In this document: positions 45,068 through 53,073 of the stretch, piece by piece
Numbering within the stretch: position 1 is the stretch's first letter
Layout: the number at the start of each line of letters is the position of its first letter
Assembly (NCBI GenBank): GCA_025463605.1
Contig: JAODAV010000001.1
Location: 62,001 to 126,000 of the forward strand
DNA from: Rhodoglobus sp.
Lineage (GTDB): Bacteria; Actinomycetota; Actinomycetes; Actinomycetales; Microbacteriaceae
Direction of reading: 5' to 3'
Length of the DNA: 64,000 nucleotides
Program-made: the position numbers and the translations under genes
The notes under the pieces: model-generated
Databases searched by the model: none
What the model saw: only the letters and a program-made list of their open reading frames with translations
Told to the model about the DNA's origin: nothing

Positions 45068-45700
45068 CTATCCGGCGAGGCTCTCGGTCTTCGCGCTCGT
45101 CTTCTTCTTCTTGCGCGAGAGGGCGAGCACCCGCTCGCGGTGCTGCTTCATCGCCCGGTCGAACGCCGCGATCGCTCGCGCGTCGTCGCGATTGACGACG
45201 AGACCGACCTGGATGCCGTAGAAGGTGTCGATGAGCAGTCGGCTCTCGATCGCGGCATCCTCGAAGCTCAGGCCGAGCGCCATGAGGGAATCACGCCCCC
45301 GGTTCTGGAGATCTTCGTGCACGGCGCGCGTCACCGCGTGCTGCTCCGGTTCGAGGGCCTCGAGCATCTGGGCCTCGAACTCCAGTCGCTGAAGCGCTCG
45401 ATTGCGGGGCTCGAGCGTGAGATCGAAGGTTCGCTGGAGGGCGTCGAAGTAGGAGTCGACGGTCACGGTCTCAGCTGCCGGCACAGTGTCGAAACCGCGG
45501 CGACGCGTGGCGATGGCGGCGATGATCTCGCGCAGTAGGTCAGATCTGGTTCCGAAGTGGTAGACGAGCGTGAACGTGCTCACGTCGAGCGCCGACGCCA
45601 AGGTGCGAAAGGTGAGCGCCGAGAGCGCCTTGTCGAGCAGGTGGTCGAGGATCCGCTCAAGAAGCTCAGGCTTCTTCTCGACGTTCCGCTTACGTGCCAT
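45068..45700 (-). CDS. TetR family transcriptional regulator
   Basis: A 210-residue TetR protein. The N-terminal HTH includes RTLASALDVSTFTLVYHFGTRSDLLREIIAAIA. The very basic C-terminus (LSRKKKKTSAKTESLAG) is unusual. Its promoter carries several overlapping palindromes, so autoregulation is likely. Whether it also controls the hisS gene just downstream is uncertain. Confidence 0.9.
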   Translation of the reverse strand: MARKRNVEKKPELLERILDHLLDKALSALTFRTLASALDVSTFTLVYHFGTRSDLLREIIAAIATRRRGFDTVPAAETVTVDSYFDALQRTFDLTLEPRNRALQRLEFEAQMLEALEPEQHAVTRAVHEDLQNRGRDSLMALGLSFEDAAIESRLLIDTFYGIQVGLVVNRDDARAIAAFDRAMKQHRERVLALSRKKKKTSAKTESLAG

Positions 45701-45710
45701 GCTCCTGAAT

Positions 45711-45772
45711 ATAACGTACGTTTTTAGAAAACAGTTGTTTTCTAAAACGATCGTTTGCTATAACAAACGTTA
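45711..45772. promoter_or_regulatory. Multiple palindromic operators upstream of the TetR gene
   Basis: Four symmetrical elements are packed in 62 bp: AACGTACGTT (45713-45722), TTTTAGAAAAC-AGTT-GTTTTCTAAAA (45722-45747, 11-bp arms), AACGATCGTT (45746-45755) and TAAC-AAAC-GTTA (45761-45772). The two AACG-N2-CGTT boxes flank the long palindrome symmetrically, 33 bp apart centre to centre. This is among the most AT-rich DNA in the window. Confidence 0.75.
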
Positions 45773-45882
45773 TGTGCGATGCTCATCCCAGCACGAAAGT
45801 TCGAGTCGCAGTCGGGGGATTGCGACAGAAGCCGCAGCAGGACTCTCCGGGGGATAGGGAGAAGCACTGCTCGGCCGGACCT

Positions 45883-45919
45883 ATGGCGCCCTCCCTATTC
45901 GGGTAGGGGTGGGCGCCAT
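45883..45919. ncRNA. Strong hairpin 1 of structured intergenic region (possible ncRNA or terminator)
   Basis: ATGGCGCCC (83-91 of the 45.8-kb line) pairs with GGGCGCCAT, and an inner CCCTA pairs with TAGGG around the apex TTCGGG. The stem has about 14 pairs and one small internal loop. The stretch 45701-46225 has no gene. Apart from the TetR operators it holds this hairpin, a small GTCGCA/TGCGAC hairpin (45805-45826), and the cluster at 46081-46199. Confidence 0.55.
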
Positions 45920-46080
45920 CACTTTCCTCGCCACGCTGGCCCCCATTCGGGTTACAGTCAGGATTCGCGCGTAGACTGTAGCCGCGGTTCGCCCCGTCGA
46001 CGGGAGTCCTGGGCCAACGACCGCACGACATATCTGGGAAAAATCTGGGAAGCACGGCGCTGATGACTTCTCTCCTCGAC

Positions 46081-46199
46081 GAGCCAGTGGATCGGGTAAA
46101 AACCACTGGCTCCTGCGGACACAGTTCCTGTCATGGGCGTTATGCGCTGACATGAGCTGTGTCCAGGGTGCCCTCTCCATTCGGGTTGGGGAGGGCACC
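46081..46199. ncRNA. Cluster of three consecutive stem-loops (candidate structured RNA)
   Basis: Hairpin A: GAGCCAGTGG (46081-46090) with CCACTGGCTC (46103-46112). Hairpin B: GGACACAG (46117-46124) with CTGTGTCC (46157-46164), containing inner stems TGTCA/TGACA and GCG/CGC. Hairpin C: GGTGCCCTC (46167-46175) with GAGGGCACC (46191-46199), extended by TCCA/TGGG. The apex of C (ATTCGGGT) repeats that of hairpin 1, and the loop of A holds ATCGGGT. Strand and function are unknown. Confidence 0.5.
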
Positions 46200-46225
46200 G
46201 CCCACGAACTCCGGCGCGCTACCGG

Positions 46226-46909
46226 CTACTCCGCGCTGCCGATGATGCCCGCGTCGGCCGCGGTCGCGATCTCGTGCTCCCGGATCTCGCCCTGAAGATC
46301 CCTCAGGGCAGTGCGTAGGGCGCGCTCCGAGTCGAGACCGTTCGCCTTTGCCGATGCCACGATCGCGAGCAGAAGCGGGCCGAGTTCATCCTCGTTCGTG
46401 ACGTTGACCGCGCCAGGGAGCGTCGCATCCAGCAGACCGACCTTGTGCGCACGCCCGAGGAGCTTGTCGGCAAGAGCGAGGGCGGGCATCCCCTGCGGTA
46501 TTCCGTCGAGCACGCTCGTGCGGCCGGGTTTCTCGGTTCGCTTGAGGTCATCCCAGACCGCCATGACGTCTTCCGCGGTCTCCGCGGTCGTGTCGCCGAA
46601 GACGTGCGGATGACGGCCGATCATCTTCGCGGTCATGTGCGCCGCGACATCCTCGAGAGTGAACTCCCCCGCCTCCGCCGCGATGTCGGAATGGAACACG
46701 ACCTGGTAGAGCACGTCTCCGAGTTCCTCGATCATCTCCGCTCGATCGCCGCTCTCTATCGCGTCGACGAGCTCGTAGGTCTCCTCGACGAGATACTGCA
46801 CGAGCGATTCGTGCGTCTGCTCGCGATCCCAGGCGCATCCGCCCGGTGCCCGTAGTCGCTCCAGCACGGCGATGAGCTCTTCGAGCTTGGGGTGGGATGA
46901 CGCGGTCAT
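46226..46909 (-). CDS. mazG: MazG nucleoside triphosphate pyrophosphohydrolase
   Basis: A 227-residue MazG that hydrolyses aberrant or excess (d)NTPs to monophosphates. The all-alpha core has CAWDREQTHESLVQYLVEETYELVDAIE with the EExxE metal-binding residues, then EELGDVLYQVVFHSDIA and GRHPHVFGD. The C-terminal part, about residues 140-227, is the weaker second repeat. Hairpin C lies 27 bp after its stop and could end its transcript. Confidence 0.95.
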   Translation of the reverse strand: MTASSHPKLEELIAVLERLRAPGGCAWDREQTHESLVQYLVEETYELVDAIESGDRAEMIEELGDVLYQVVFHSDIAAEAGEFTLEDVAAHMTAKMIGRHPHVFGDTTAETAEDVMAVWDDLKRTEKPGRTSVLDGIPQGMPALALADKLLGRAHKVGLLDATLPGAVNVTNEDELGPLLLAIVASAKANGLDSERALRTALRDLQGEIREHEIATAADAGIIGSAE

Positions 46910-46953
46910 AGAGCAATCCTTCCACGCGCGTTTCGCGGCGGCGCCCGGGTGGT

Positions 46954-47553
46954 CTACTCGGCGGGCTGGTCGTCCCTGTGTCGCGCGAGGTGTGCTGCGT
47001 ACCGTTCGGTGAGCTGCACCATGAGATCGGGCGTGTCCCGGTCGAGTCCGAAAACGTAGCCGGGAAAATCGAGTTCACGCTGCACGGCCCAGATCTCTTC
47101 GTGCCTGTCAGGCGAGAAGAGCTGTGCGGGGTCGCCCACTGCGATCCAGCCGATCGGGACGACGGAGTTGTCGGGCAGCCTGGTTCTCAGGTGCACCACG
47201 GCGTTGATCCGTACTTCGCTGCCGCGCCCGATCCGGGCCCCGTTGAAGATGCGCACACCTGTCGCGATGAAGACTTCGTCGGCGATGACGGCACCGGAGA
47301 TGGACGACTGGGGGCCGATCAGACAGTGGTCACCGATCGTCACCGGGTCGGCCGCGCTTGAGCGTACGACCGCGTTCTCCATCACGATGGCGTGTTCGCC
47401 GATCACGATGGGTCCGCCCTCGGCCGTGATGATTGCACCGTGGAGCACTTGGCTGTCCGCACCGATCGTCACATCGCCGCTGATCACCGCCGTCGGAGCG
47501 ATCACGGCGCTCGCATCTATCTTCGGTGACGCACCCTTGTGCTCGAATCTCAC
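46954..47553 (-). CDS. Gamma-carbonic-anhydrase-like hexapeptide-repeat protein
   Basis: A 199-residue left-handed beta-helix protein with hexapeptide repeats (SAVIAPTAVISGDVTIGAD, VVRSSAADPVTIGDHCLIGPQSSISGAVIADE). It resembles gamma-class carbonic anhydrases, but where the family normally shows GHxxxxHG it reads GPQSSISG, so two of the three zinc-ligand histidines appear to be missing. It may be a non-catalytic homologue or another acyltransferase-like protein. It lies 44 bp upstream of mazG. Confidence 0.82.
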   Translation of the reverse strand: MRFEHKGASPKIDASAVIAPTAVISGDVTIGADSQVLHGAIITAEGGPIVIGEHAIVMENAVVRSSAADPVTIGDHCLIGPQSSISGAVIADEVFIATGVRIFNGARIGRGSEVRINAVVHLRTRLPDNSVVPIGWIAVGDPAQLFSPDRHEEIWAVQRELDFPGYVFGLDRDTPDLMVQLTERYAAHLARHRDDQPAE

Positions 47554-47624
47554 GGGCTCAATCTAGTCGCGGCGGCGGGTCGGCGGGACCCTTTCGGCTG
47601 GCGCGAAGTCGCCGCTGAGCCAGC

Positions 47625-49034
47625 TCAACTCGCCCGCTCACGCTGGAGGTCTTTCAGCGCACCGCTCTTGGACGGCATCGGTATCGGCGTCTGGTCGGGG
47701 TCGATGTCGGGTGGTGGTACCAGCCAGTAGTCGGCACCGTCGCGGGTGATCTCCCACCCGTTGTTGTGTAACAGCAGATGGTGATGTCGGCAGAGCAGGA
47801 TTCCGTTGGCGATAGTAGTCTTACCGCCGTCTCTGCCCCAGTGCTGGACATGGTGTGCCTCGGTCCAGGAGGCCGGGCGGCCGCAGCCATTGACGCGGCA
47901 CCCGCCGTCCCTGGCGGCGAGCGCGATGCACTGGCGGCGACTGTACAGGCGCTGCTCCCGCCCGAGGTCGAGCGGCTGCCCCTCTCCGTCGAACACGATG
48001 GGAAGGGTGGATCCGGAGCACAGCATCCGCTCGATCGTCTCGAAGGAGATCGGGTCGGGCTGGCCGTCGATGCGACCGTGGCCGGACCGCTCGCGGAGCA
48101 CCTTGGCGGTGACGAGAACCCGAATCACCGGCGCGCCGGTGCCGAGCAGCTGGCTGTCGTCAGCGTCGGCACCCTGCCGCAGCAGGTCGAGGAACACGTC
48201 GGAGGCCAACTGCTCGGTCGTACGGGTGTCGGCGAGGATGCGCTCGGCAGCCTCAGCCTCGGCCTGGGCGACGAACCGCGGCCCGCCGCGCCGCGGGGAG
48301 GTGGCCCTGTCGTAGAGATCGACGGCGACAGCGGCCGACTCCGGGTCGAGCACCCAAGTCAGCCGGACCATGCCGTCAGGCTGCCTGACCAAACGCAGCG
48401 ACCTGCGCTGCCTGCGTTCACGCTCCCGGTCGGCGATACCAGCCTCGTCGAGCTCATCACGGAGTTCGCGGGCGCGCCGGAACAGACGGTCGGGGTCGAG
48501 GGTTGTCCCCTCCGCGCAGAGGCGAGCCGCGGCATCCGCGAGACTGGAAGAAGGGACGCCATCACACGGTTCGCCGAGCCCGGTGCGGATCGCATCGGCA
48601 GAGGCGAGCGGGAGGATGCCCGCGGTGATCGCCTCCGTTACCGGAAGCAGCCACGGCTGCTCCGGGGCGACGAGCTCGCCCGTGGTCGAATCGATGGACT
48701 GCGCGTCATGAACCAGTCGTCCGACTCGAACCACGACCGACGCCTCTCGAGCGGTCGATCGGGTCGAGACCCGCACCAGCTCCTCCGGGGTGCGATACCC
48801 ACTGCGCTGGGCGAGCCCGGCGTGGCCGAGAGCGGGCGCGGAGCGGTGGGCGATCTCGCCGGCCAACAGCGCGGCGTGCGCCTCAGCGAACTGCCGCTCG
48901 ACAGCGGCCAACCGGTTGAGTTCGAGCAGGGCCGCGTCGTTGAGGATGCGGTAGTCCGCGACATCCTTCGACACCCGCGCGAGCGCGTCGACCGCCGCGA
49001 TGAACGCGGCGGCGAGGGTGTCGGATTCGGGCAT
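47625..49034 (-). CDS. DUF222 / 13E12-family HNH endonuclease
   Basis: A 469-residue protein with an N-terminal helical DUF222 domain (about 20-350) and a C-terminal HNH nuclease domain: CRVNGCGRPASWTEAHHVQHWGRDGG, then NGILLCRHHHLLLHNNGW. Cys pairs and the His-Asn-His set are intact. In mycobacteria, members of the 13E12 repeat family are induced by DNA damage. A perfect SOS box lies 18 bp upstream of its ATG. The family is repeated in actinobacterial genomes and has been considered mobile-element related. Confidence 0.9.
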   Translation of the reverse strand: MPESDTLAAAFIAAVDALARVSKDVADYRILNDAALLELNRLAAVERQFAEAHAALLAGEIAHRSAPALGHAGLAQRSGYRTPEELVRVSTRSTAREASVVVRVGRLVHDAQSIDSTTGELVAPEQPWLLPVTEAITAGILPLASADAIRTGLGEPCDGVPSSSLADAAARLCAEGTTLDPDRLFRRARELRDELDEAGIADRERERRQRRSLRLVRQPDGMVRLTWVLDPESAAVAVDLYDRATSPRRGGPRFVAQAEAEAAERILADTRTTEQLASDVFLDLLRQGADADDSQLLGTGAPVIRVLVTAKVLRERSGHGRIDGQPDPISFETIERMLCSGSTLPIVFDGEGQPLDLGREQRLYSRRQCIALAARDGGCRVNGCGRPASWTEAHHVQHWGRDGGKTTIANGILLCRHHHLLLHNNGWEITRDGADYWLVPPPDIDPDQTPIPMPSKSGALKDLQRERAS

Positions 49035-49051
49035 ATGACTATCCTCCCCTG

Positions 49052-49067
49052 TCGAACATACGTTCGA
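49052..49067 (-). promoter_or_regulatory. SOS (LexA) box
   Basis: TCGAAC-ATAC-GTTCGA is a perfect palindrome matching the actinobacterial LexA operator form TCGAAC-N4-GTTCGA. It lies 18-33 bp upstream of the DUF222-HNH start codon. The rest of the 255-bp gap to the nuclease gene shows only GC-rich sequence with no gene that I can support. Confidence 0.88.
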
Positions 49068-49289
49068 AAGCGGCGTACGGCGTGTCAGAACAACATTCCC
49101 AAATCAGCGCTGTGGAGGAGAGGAGGCGGGCCGGAGCGGCAGGGCAGCACCCGGGAGGCGAAGGGAAGCCGCAGCTATGGTGCCCGCCGGGAAGCTGCTG
49201 CCTCGGGAGAAAAAGTGGCCTGCCCGAGACCAGAGGAGGCCGTGGAGAAGCCGCCCCACCAGTACTCCCCCACCTGCCAAACTCAACCC

Positions 49290-49826
49290 ATGCCCGCGCG
49301 ACCCCGCCCCCGCATCCCGGCAGGCTTCATCGTCGCCGCGGTCGTGGCCGTGGCCGCTCTCGGCTGCCTGGCCGTCACCGAGTTGTGGCCGCGATTCACC
49401 ACTGAGACGGTGACAACGACCCCGGGCATCCCACCCCAGGCCACCGAAGCGACCATCGACTACGTGCACGACGGCGATACGCTCTCCCTCACGGACGGCC
49501 GCAAGGTGCGCCTACTCGGCATCAACACGCCCGAGATCGGCGACAACCTCGAGTGCTACGGCGACGAGGCGACCGCCCTACTGAGGTCGCTGCTGCCCGC
49601 GGGTACGCACGTCTGGGTGCAGGCCGACATCGAACCGCTGGACCAGTATGACCGCTCCCTTCTCTTCATCTATACCGATGACGCAACCAACATCAACCTC
49701 GAACTGCTCAGCCAGGGAGCGGCCGAGGTAGAGATGTACGAGCCCAACCTGCTGCTCCGGGCCCAGGTCGTGGAGGCCGAGGAGGCGGCGCGTGCGGCCA
49801 ATGTCGGTATGTGGGGGGCATGCTGA
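49290..49826 (+). CDS. Membrane-anchored thermonuclease (SNase-like)
   Basis: A 178-residue protein with an N-terminal basic segment and one hydrophobic helix (about 11-31), then an SNase-fold domain. Catalytic-region motifs are YVHDGDTLSL, GRKVRLLGINTPE, GDEATALLRSLL and DQYDRSLLFIY, ending NVGMWGAC. It is probably an exported or membrane-tethered Ca-dependent nuclease. The stop lies 4 nt before the RecQ GTG start, implying co-translation. Confidence 0.88.
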   Translation: MPARPRPRIPAGFIVAAVVAVAALGCLAVTELWPRFTTETVTTTPGIPPQATEATIDYVHDGDTLSLTDGRKVRLLGINTPEIGDNLECYGDEATALLRSLLPAGTHVWVQADIEPLDQYDRSLLFIYTDDATNINLELLSQGAAEVEMYEPNLLLRAQVVEAEEAARAANVGMWGAC

Positions 49827-49830
49827 ACCA

Positions 49831-51906
49831 GTGACGACTCGAGACGACGCCCTCGCCCTGCTCCGCATTCTCGTGGGTCGTGACGACGCCCAATTCCACG
49901 AGGGCCAGTTCGAGGCGATCGGTGCACTTGTCGACGAGAGCAGCCGCGCGCTCGTCGTACAGCGCACGGGATGGGGCAAGTCCGCGGTCTACTTCGTGGC
50001 GACACTCCTCCTGCGACGCCGTGGCGCCGGCCCCACGATCCTCGTGTCACCGCTGCTCGCCCTCATGCGCGACCAGATCGCCGCGGCATCCCGGGCGGGA
50101 GTGCGAGCGGTCGCCATCAACTCGACCAACCCGCACGAGTGGGAGGACATCGAGCGGGCGCTCGCGGCAGACGAGATCGACGTCCTGCTCGTCTCGCCGG
50201 AGCGGCTCAATAACCCCGCGTTCCGCGAGAAGCAGCTGCCCGCGCTCGTCGCTCGCACGGGACTGCTGGTCGTCGACGAGGCACACTGCATCAGCGATTG
50301 GGGCCACGACTTCCGGCCCGACTACCGCCGCCTGCGCGACCTGATCGCCGAGCTGCCCGCCGGCGTCCCCGTGCTGGCGACCACGGCGACGGCGAACAGC
50401 CGCGTGGTCGTCGATGTGGCCGAGCAACTGGGCGGTGCCGAGGTGATCCGCGGCCCCCTGGCCCGGGCGTCTCTCCGCCTCGGCGTGCTCCGCCTCCCCG
50501 ACGCCGCCGCGAGGCTCGCCTGGCTGCTCACCCACCTCGACGACCTCCCAGGCTCGGGCATCATCTACACGCTCACCGTCGCCGCCGCCGAAGACACGGC
50601 GCGACTCCTCAGGGAGGCCGGCCACGACGTGCGTGCATACACCGGCCAAACCGACACCGGTGAGCGAGAGGACGCCGAACAAAAACTCAAGCGCAACGAG
50701 GTAAAGGCACTCATCGCCACGAGCGCGCTCGGGATGGGCTTCGACAAGCCCGACCTGGGCTTCGTGCTACACCTCGGTGCCCCGAGCTCTCCTGTCGCCT
50801 ACTACCAGCAGGTGGGACGCGCCGGCCGCGCCACAGAAAACGCCGACGTGCTGCTGCTGCCCGGCCCGGAGGACGAAGCGATCTGGCACTACTTCGCGAC
50901 CGCGAGCATGCCGACCCAGGCCAAGGCGCAGGCGGTCATCGCCGAGCTGGACGACACCCCGCTCAGCACCCCCGCCCTCGAGGCACGGGTCAACATCAAG
51001 CGCACCCCGCTCGAACTCCTGCTCAAGGTGCTCGACGTCGACGGCGCCGTGCGCAAGGTGCAGGGCGGCTGGGTCGCAACCGGCCAGCCGTGGACCTACG
51101 ACAAGGAGCGCTACGAACGCATCGCCGGCGAGCGCCAGGCCGAGCAGCAGCACATGATCGAGTACGAAACGACGACCGGATGCCGCATGGAGTACCTCCA
51201 GCGTTCCCTCGACGACGACACCGCGACGCCGTGCGGCCGTTGCGACAACTGCGCGGGCGCCTGGTACCCCACGTCAGTGGCGACGGATGCGACGGCGCAA
51301 GCCACCGCATCCCTCGACCGTGTCGGGGTGCCGATCGAACCCCGCGCGCAGTGGCCGGTCGGTTCACCGCACGCCCGCGGCAACATCGCTGTCGGTGAGC
51401 GGATGCTCGAGGGCCGCGCCCTGGCCCGCCTCACCGACCTCGGCTGGGGCAACACCCTGCGTGCGCTGTTCGCTTCCGGCACGGTGGACGCACCGGCGTC
51501 GCCCGCGCTCATCGCCGCCTGCGTGCGCGTGCTCGCCGACTGGCCATGGGAGGAACGCCCGGTCGGGGTGGTCGCGATGCCCTCGCGCGCGCATCCGCTG
51601 CTCGTCGACTCCGTCGCCCGCGGCCTCGCGGCGGTGGGCAAGCTCCCCTACCTCGGATCCCTCACCCTCACGCCCGCCGCCCCCACCGGCGGCCCCGGAG
51701 GCAACAGCGCCTTCCGCCTCGCCCAGGTCTGGTCCGGGTTCGAGGTCTCCCCTAGTCTCGAAGCTGCGGTTCGGGATGCGGCGGGGCCCGTGCTCCTCGT
51801 CGACGACCTGGCCGACAGCCGATGGACGCTCACGGTCGCGTCCCGGTCACTCCGCCTCGCGGGAGCGTCGGGAGTGCTGCCCTTCGCCCTCGCCCTGCGG
51901 GGTTAG
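49831..51906 (+). CDS. RecQ-family DNA helicase with PRTase-like C-terminus
   Basis: A 691-residue superfamily 2 helicase. Walker A RTGWGKSAV (Lys50), DEAH (149-152) followed by CISDWGHDFRPDY, ATTATAN, and motif VI QQVGRAGRA are present. The RecQ zinc region has Cys residues in GCRMEYLQR and CGRCDNC. The C-terminus (about 560-690) ends with GPVLLVDDLADSRWTLTVAS, which resembles the PRPP-binding loop of ComF-type phosphoribosyltransferases. GTG start. The gene marks the host-like left edge of the defence island. Confidence 0.92.
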   Translation: MTTRDDALALLRILVGRDDAQFHEGQFEAIGALVDESSRALVVQRTGWGKSAVYFVATLLLRRRGAGPTILVSPLLALMRDQIAAASRAGVRAVAINSTNPHEWEDIERALAADEIDVLLVSPERLNNPAFREKQLPALVARTGLLVVDEAHCISDWGHDFRPDYRRLRDLIAELPAGVPVLATTATANSRVVVDVAEQLGGAEVIRGPLARASLRLGVLRLPDAAARLAWLLTHLDDLPGSGIIYTLTVAAAEDTARLLREAGHDVRAYTGQTDTGEREDAEQKLKRNEVKALIATSALGMGFDKPDLGFVLHLGAPSSPVAYYQQVGRAGRATENADVLLLPGPEDEAIWHYFATASMPTQAKAQAVIAELDDTPLSTPALEARVNIKRTPLELLLKVLDVDGAVRKVQGGWVATGQPWTYDKERYERIAGERQAEQQHMIEYETTTGCRMEYLQRSLDDDTATPCGRCDNCAGAWYPTSVATDATAQATASLDRVGVPIEPRAQWPVGSPHARGNIAVGERMLEGRALARLTDLGWGNTLRALFASGTVDAPASPALIAACVRVLADWPWEERPVGVVAMPSRAHPLLVDSVARGLAAVGKLPYLGSLTLTPAAPTGGPGGNSAFRLAQVWSGFEVSPSLEAAVRDAAGPVLLVDDLADSRWTLTVASRSLRLAGASGVLPFALALRG

Positions 51907-51978
51907 AAGCCGAGGTGTGTGCGCGGAGTCGCGCGTTGTCGACGGTCGTGACGTCGGTGCCGGCTAAACTCGGCAGAC

Positions 51979-53064
51979 ATGACCACTCGCGACATTCGCG
52001 TCCTTGACCTTTTCGCGGGAGCTGGCGGACTAACCGCCGGATTCGAGGCCGCATCCTCGCGATTTAGGACTGTCCGCGCCGTCGAGATGGACCTTGCAGC
52101 AGCAGCGTCTTACGAGCAAACTTTCGGGACTGGCGTTGTGTACGCGGGGTCCATACAGGAGTGGCTCTTGCACGAAGACACACCCAGCGACATCGACGTG
52201 ATTGTGGGTGGCCCACCCTGCCAGGGATTCTCGACTCTCGGAAAGCAGGATGTCGAGGACGATCGGAACACCCTTTGGCAGCACTACGCCGAGACGATAC
52301 GTCGTGCGAAGCCAAAGTACTTCGTGGTAGAGAACGTCGCCGCCTTCGCTCGTTCGAGACAGTTCGAAGACTTTCAAGCGGCTGTTCGACCGGATGGCGC
52401 ACTTCGAGAATACAGATTTGAATTTCGCATCCTTGATTCAGCCGACTATGGTGCGCCCCAATCTCGGAAACGTGCCGTGCTAATCGGACATCACGCCGAC
52501 CTAGAGTTTCCTGGGTTTCCGGAACCAACACATGCGGCCAAGAGAATCACAGTTCGCCAAGCTCTTCAGGGAGTGCCTTGGCACACCCAATCGAACGAGC
52601 TGCCAAAAGACCGCGTGGTTGAGTTCCGCAGCAAGACCTTTGCAGGGAGTTTTGCTCGAGAGGAGCTGCACCTCGGCAGGGACTATGCAGACGTTTCGTT
52701 GGCGCGCTTCGCCAGCATTCCCCCAGGAGGAAATCGCTTCAACCTTCCCGAAGAGTTGAAGGCGAACTGCTGGAAGAGCCATACCTCCGGCTCCGCAGAT
52801 GTCATGGGACGAGTCCACTGGGACAAACCTTCGGTGACCATCCGTACGGAATTCTTCAAGCCGGAGAAGGGACGATACCTACATCCCGAAGCAATGCGCG
52901 CGATAACTCACTACGAAGCAGCCCTCCTCCAAGGTTTCCCGCCGAATCATCGATTTGTTGGTTCGAAGACCGCGATCGCCAGGCAAATCGGCAATGCTGT
53001 GCCAATACCGCTCGGTGCGGCCATCGCAAGACAAATCGCGGGTGCGCTCGGCAAGAGCGATTGA
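51979..53064 (+). CDS. DNA C5-cytosine methyltransferase
   Basis: A 361-residue Dcm-type enzyme. Motif I DLFAGAGGLTAGF (10-22), motif IV VGGPPCQGFS with catalytic Cys81, motif VI ENV (118-120), motif VIII APQSRKRAVLIG (159-170) and motifs IX/X RQIGNAVPIPLG are in the standard order. The target-recognition region is about 200-310. Codon use is less GC-rich than flanking genes, suggesting transfer. A TAAACT hexamer 8 nt before the ATG could be a leaderless -10. It converges on the ATPase gene, with 9 bp between them. Confidence 0.93.
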   Translation: MTTRDIRVLDLFAGAGGLTAGFEAASSRFRTVRAVEMDLAAAASYEQTFGTGVVYAGSIQEWLLHEDTPSDIDVIVGGPPCQGFSTLGKQDVEDDRNTLWQHYAETIRRAKPKYFVVENVAAFARSRQFEDFQAAVRPDGALREYRFEFRILDSADYGAPQSRKRAVLIGHHADLEFPGFPEPTHAAKRITVRQALQGVPWHTQSNELPKDRVVEFRSKTFAGSFAREELHLGRDYADVSLARFASIPPGGNRFNLPEELKANCWKSHTSGSADVMGRVHWDKPSVTIRTEFFKPEKGRYLHPEAMRAITHYEAALLQGFPPNHRFVGSKTAIARQIGNAVPIPLGAAIARQIAGALGKSD

Positions 53065-53073
53065 AGGCGAGTA

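Noticed and set aside
45783..46198. Short minus-strand open frames in the structured intergenic region
   Set aside because: They read through the hairpins and give repeated Pro/Thr/Arg strings that come from the palindromes themselves. There is no ribosome-binding site and no GC3 pattern.
47778..49289. Very long open frame antisense to the DUF222-HNH gene, in frame with the nuclease gene
   Set aside because: The upstream part has no recognisable domain and mirrors a real gene. The nuclease clearly begins at 49290 with its basic and hydrophobic N-terminus.
51907..51978. Attachment site or direct repeat at the left edge of the defence island
   Set aside because: I compared this gap with 56561-56725 by eye and found no matching repeat or integrase gene, so the mode of acquisition remains open.
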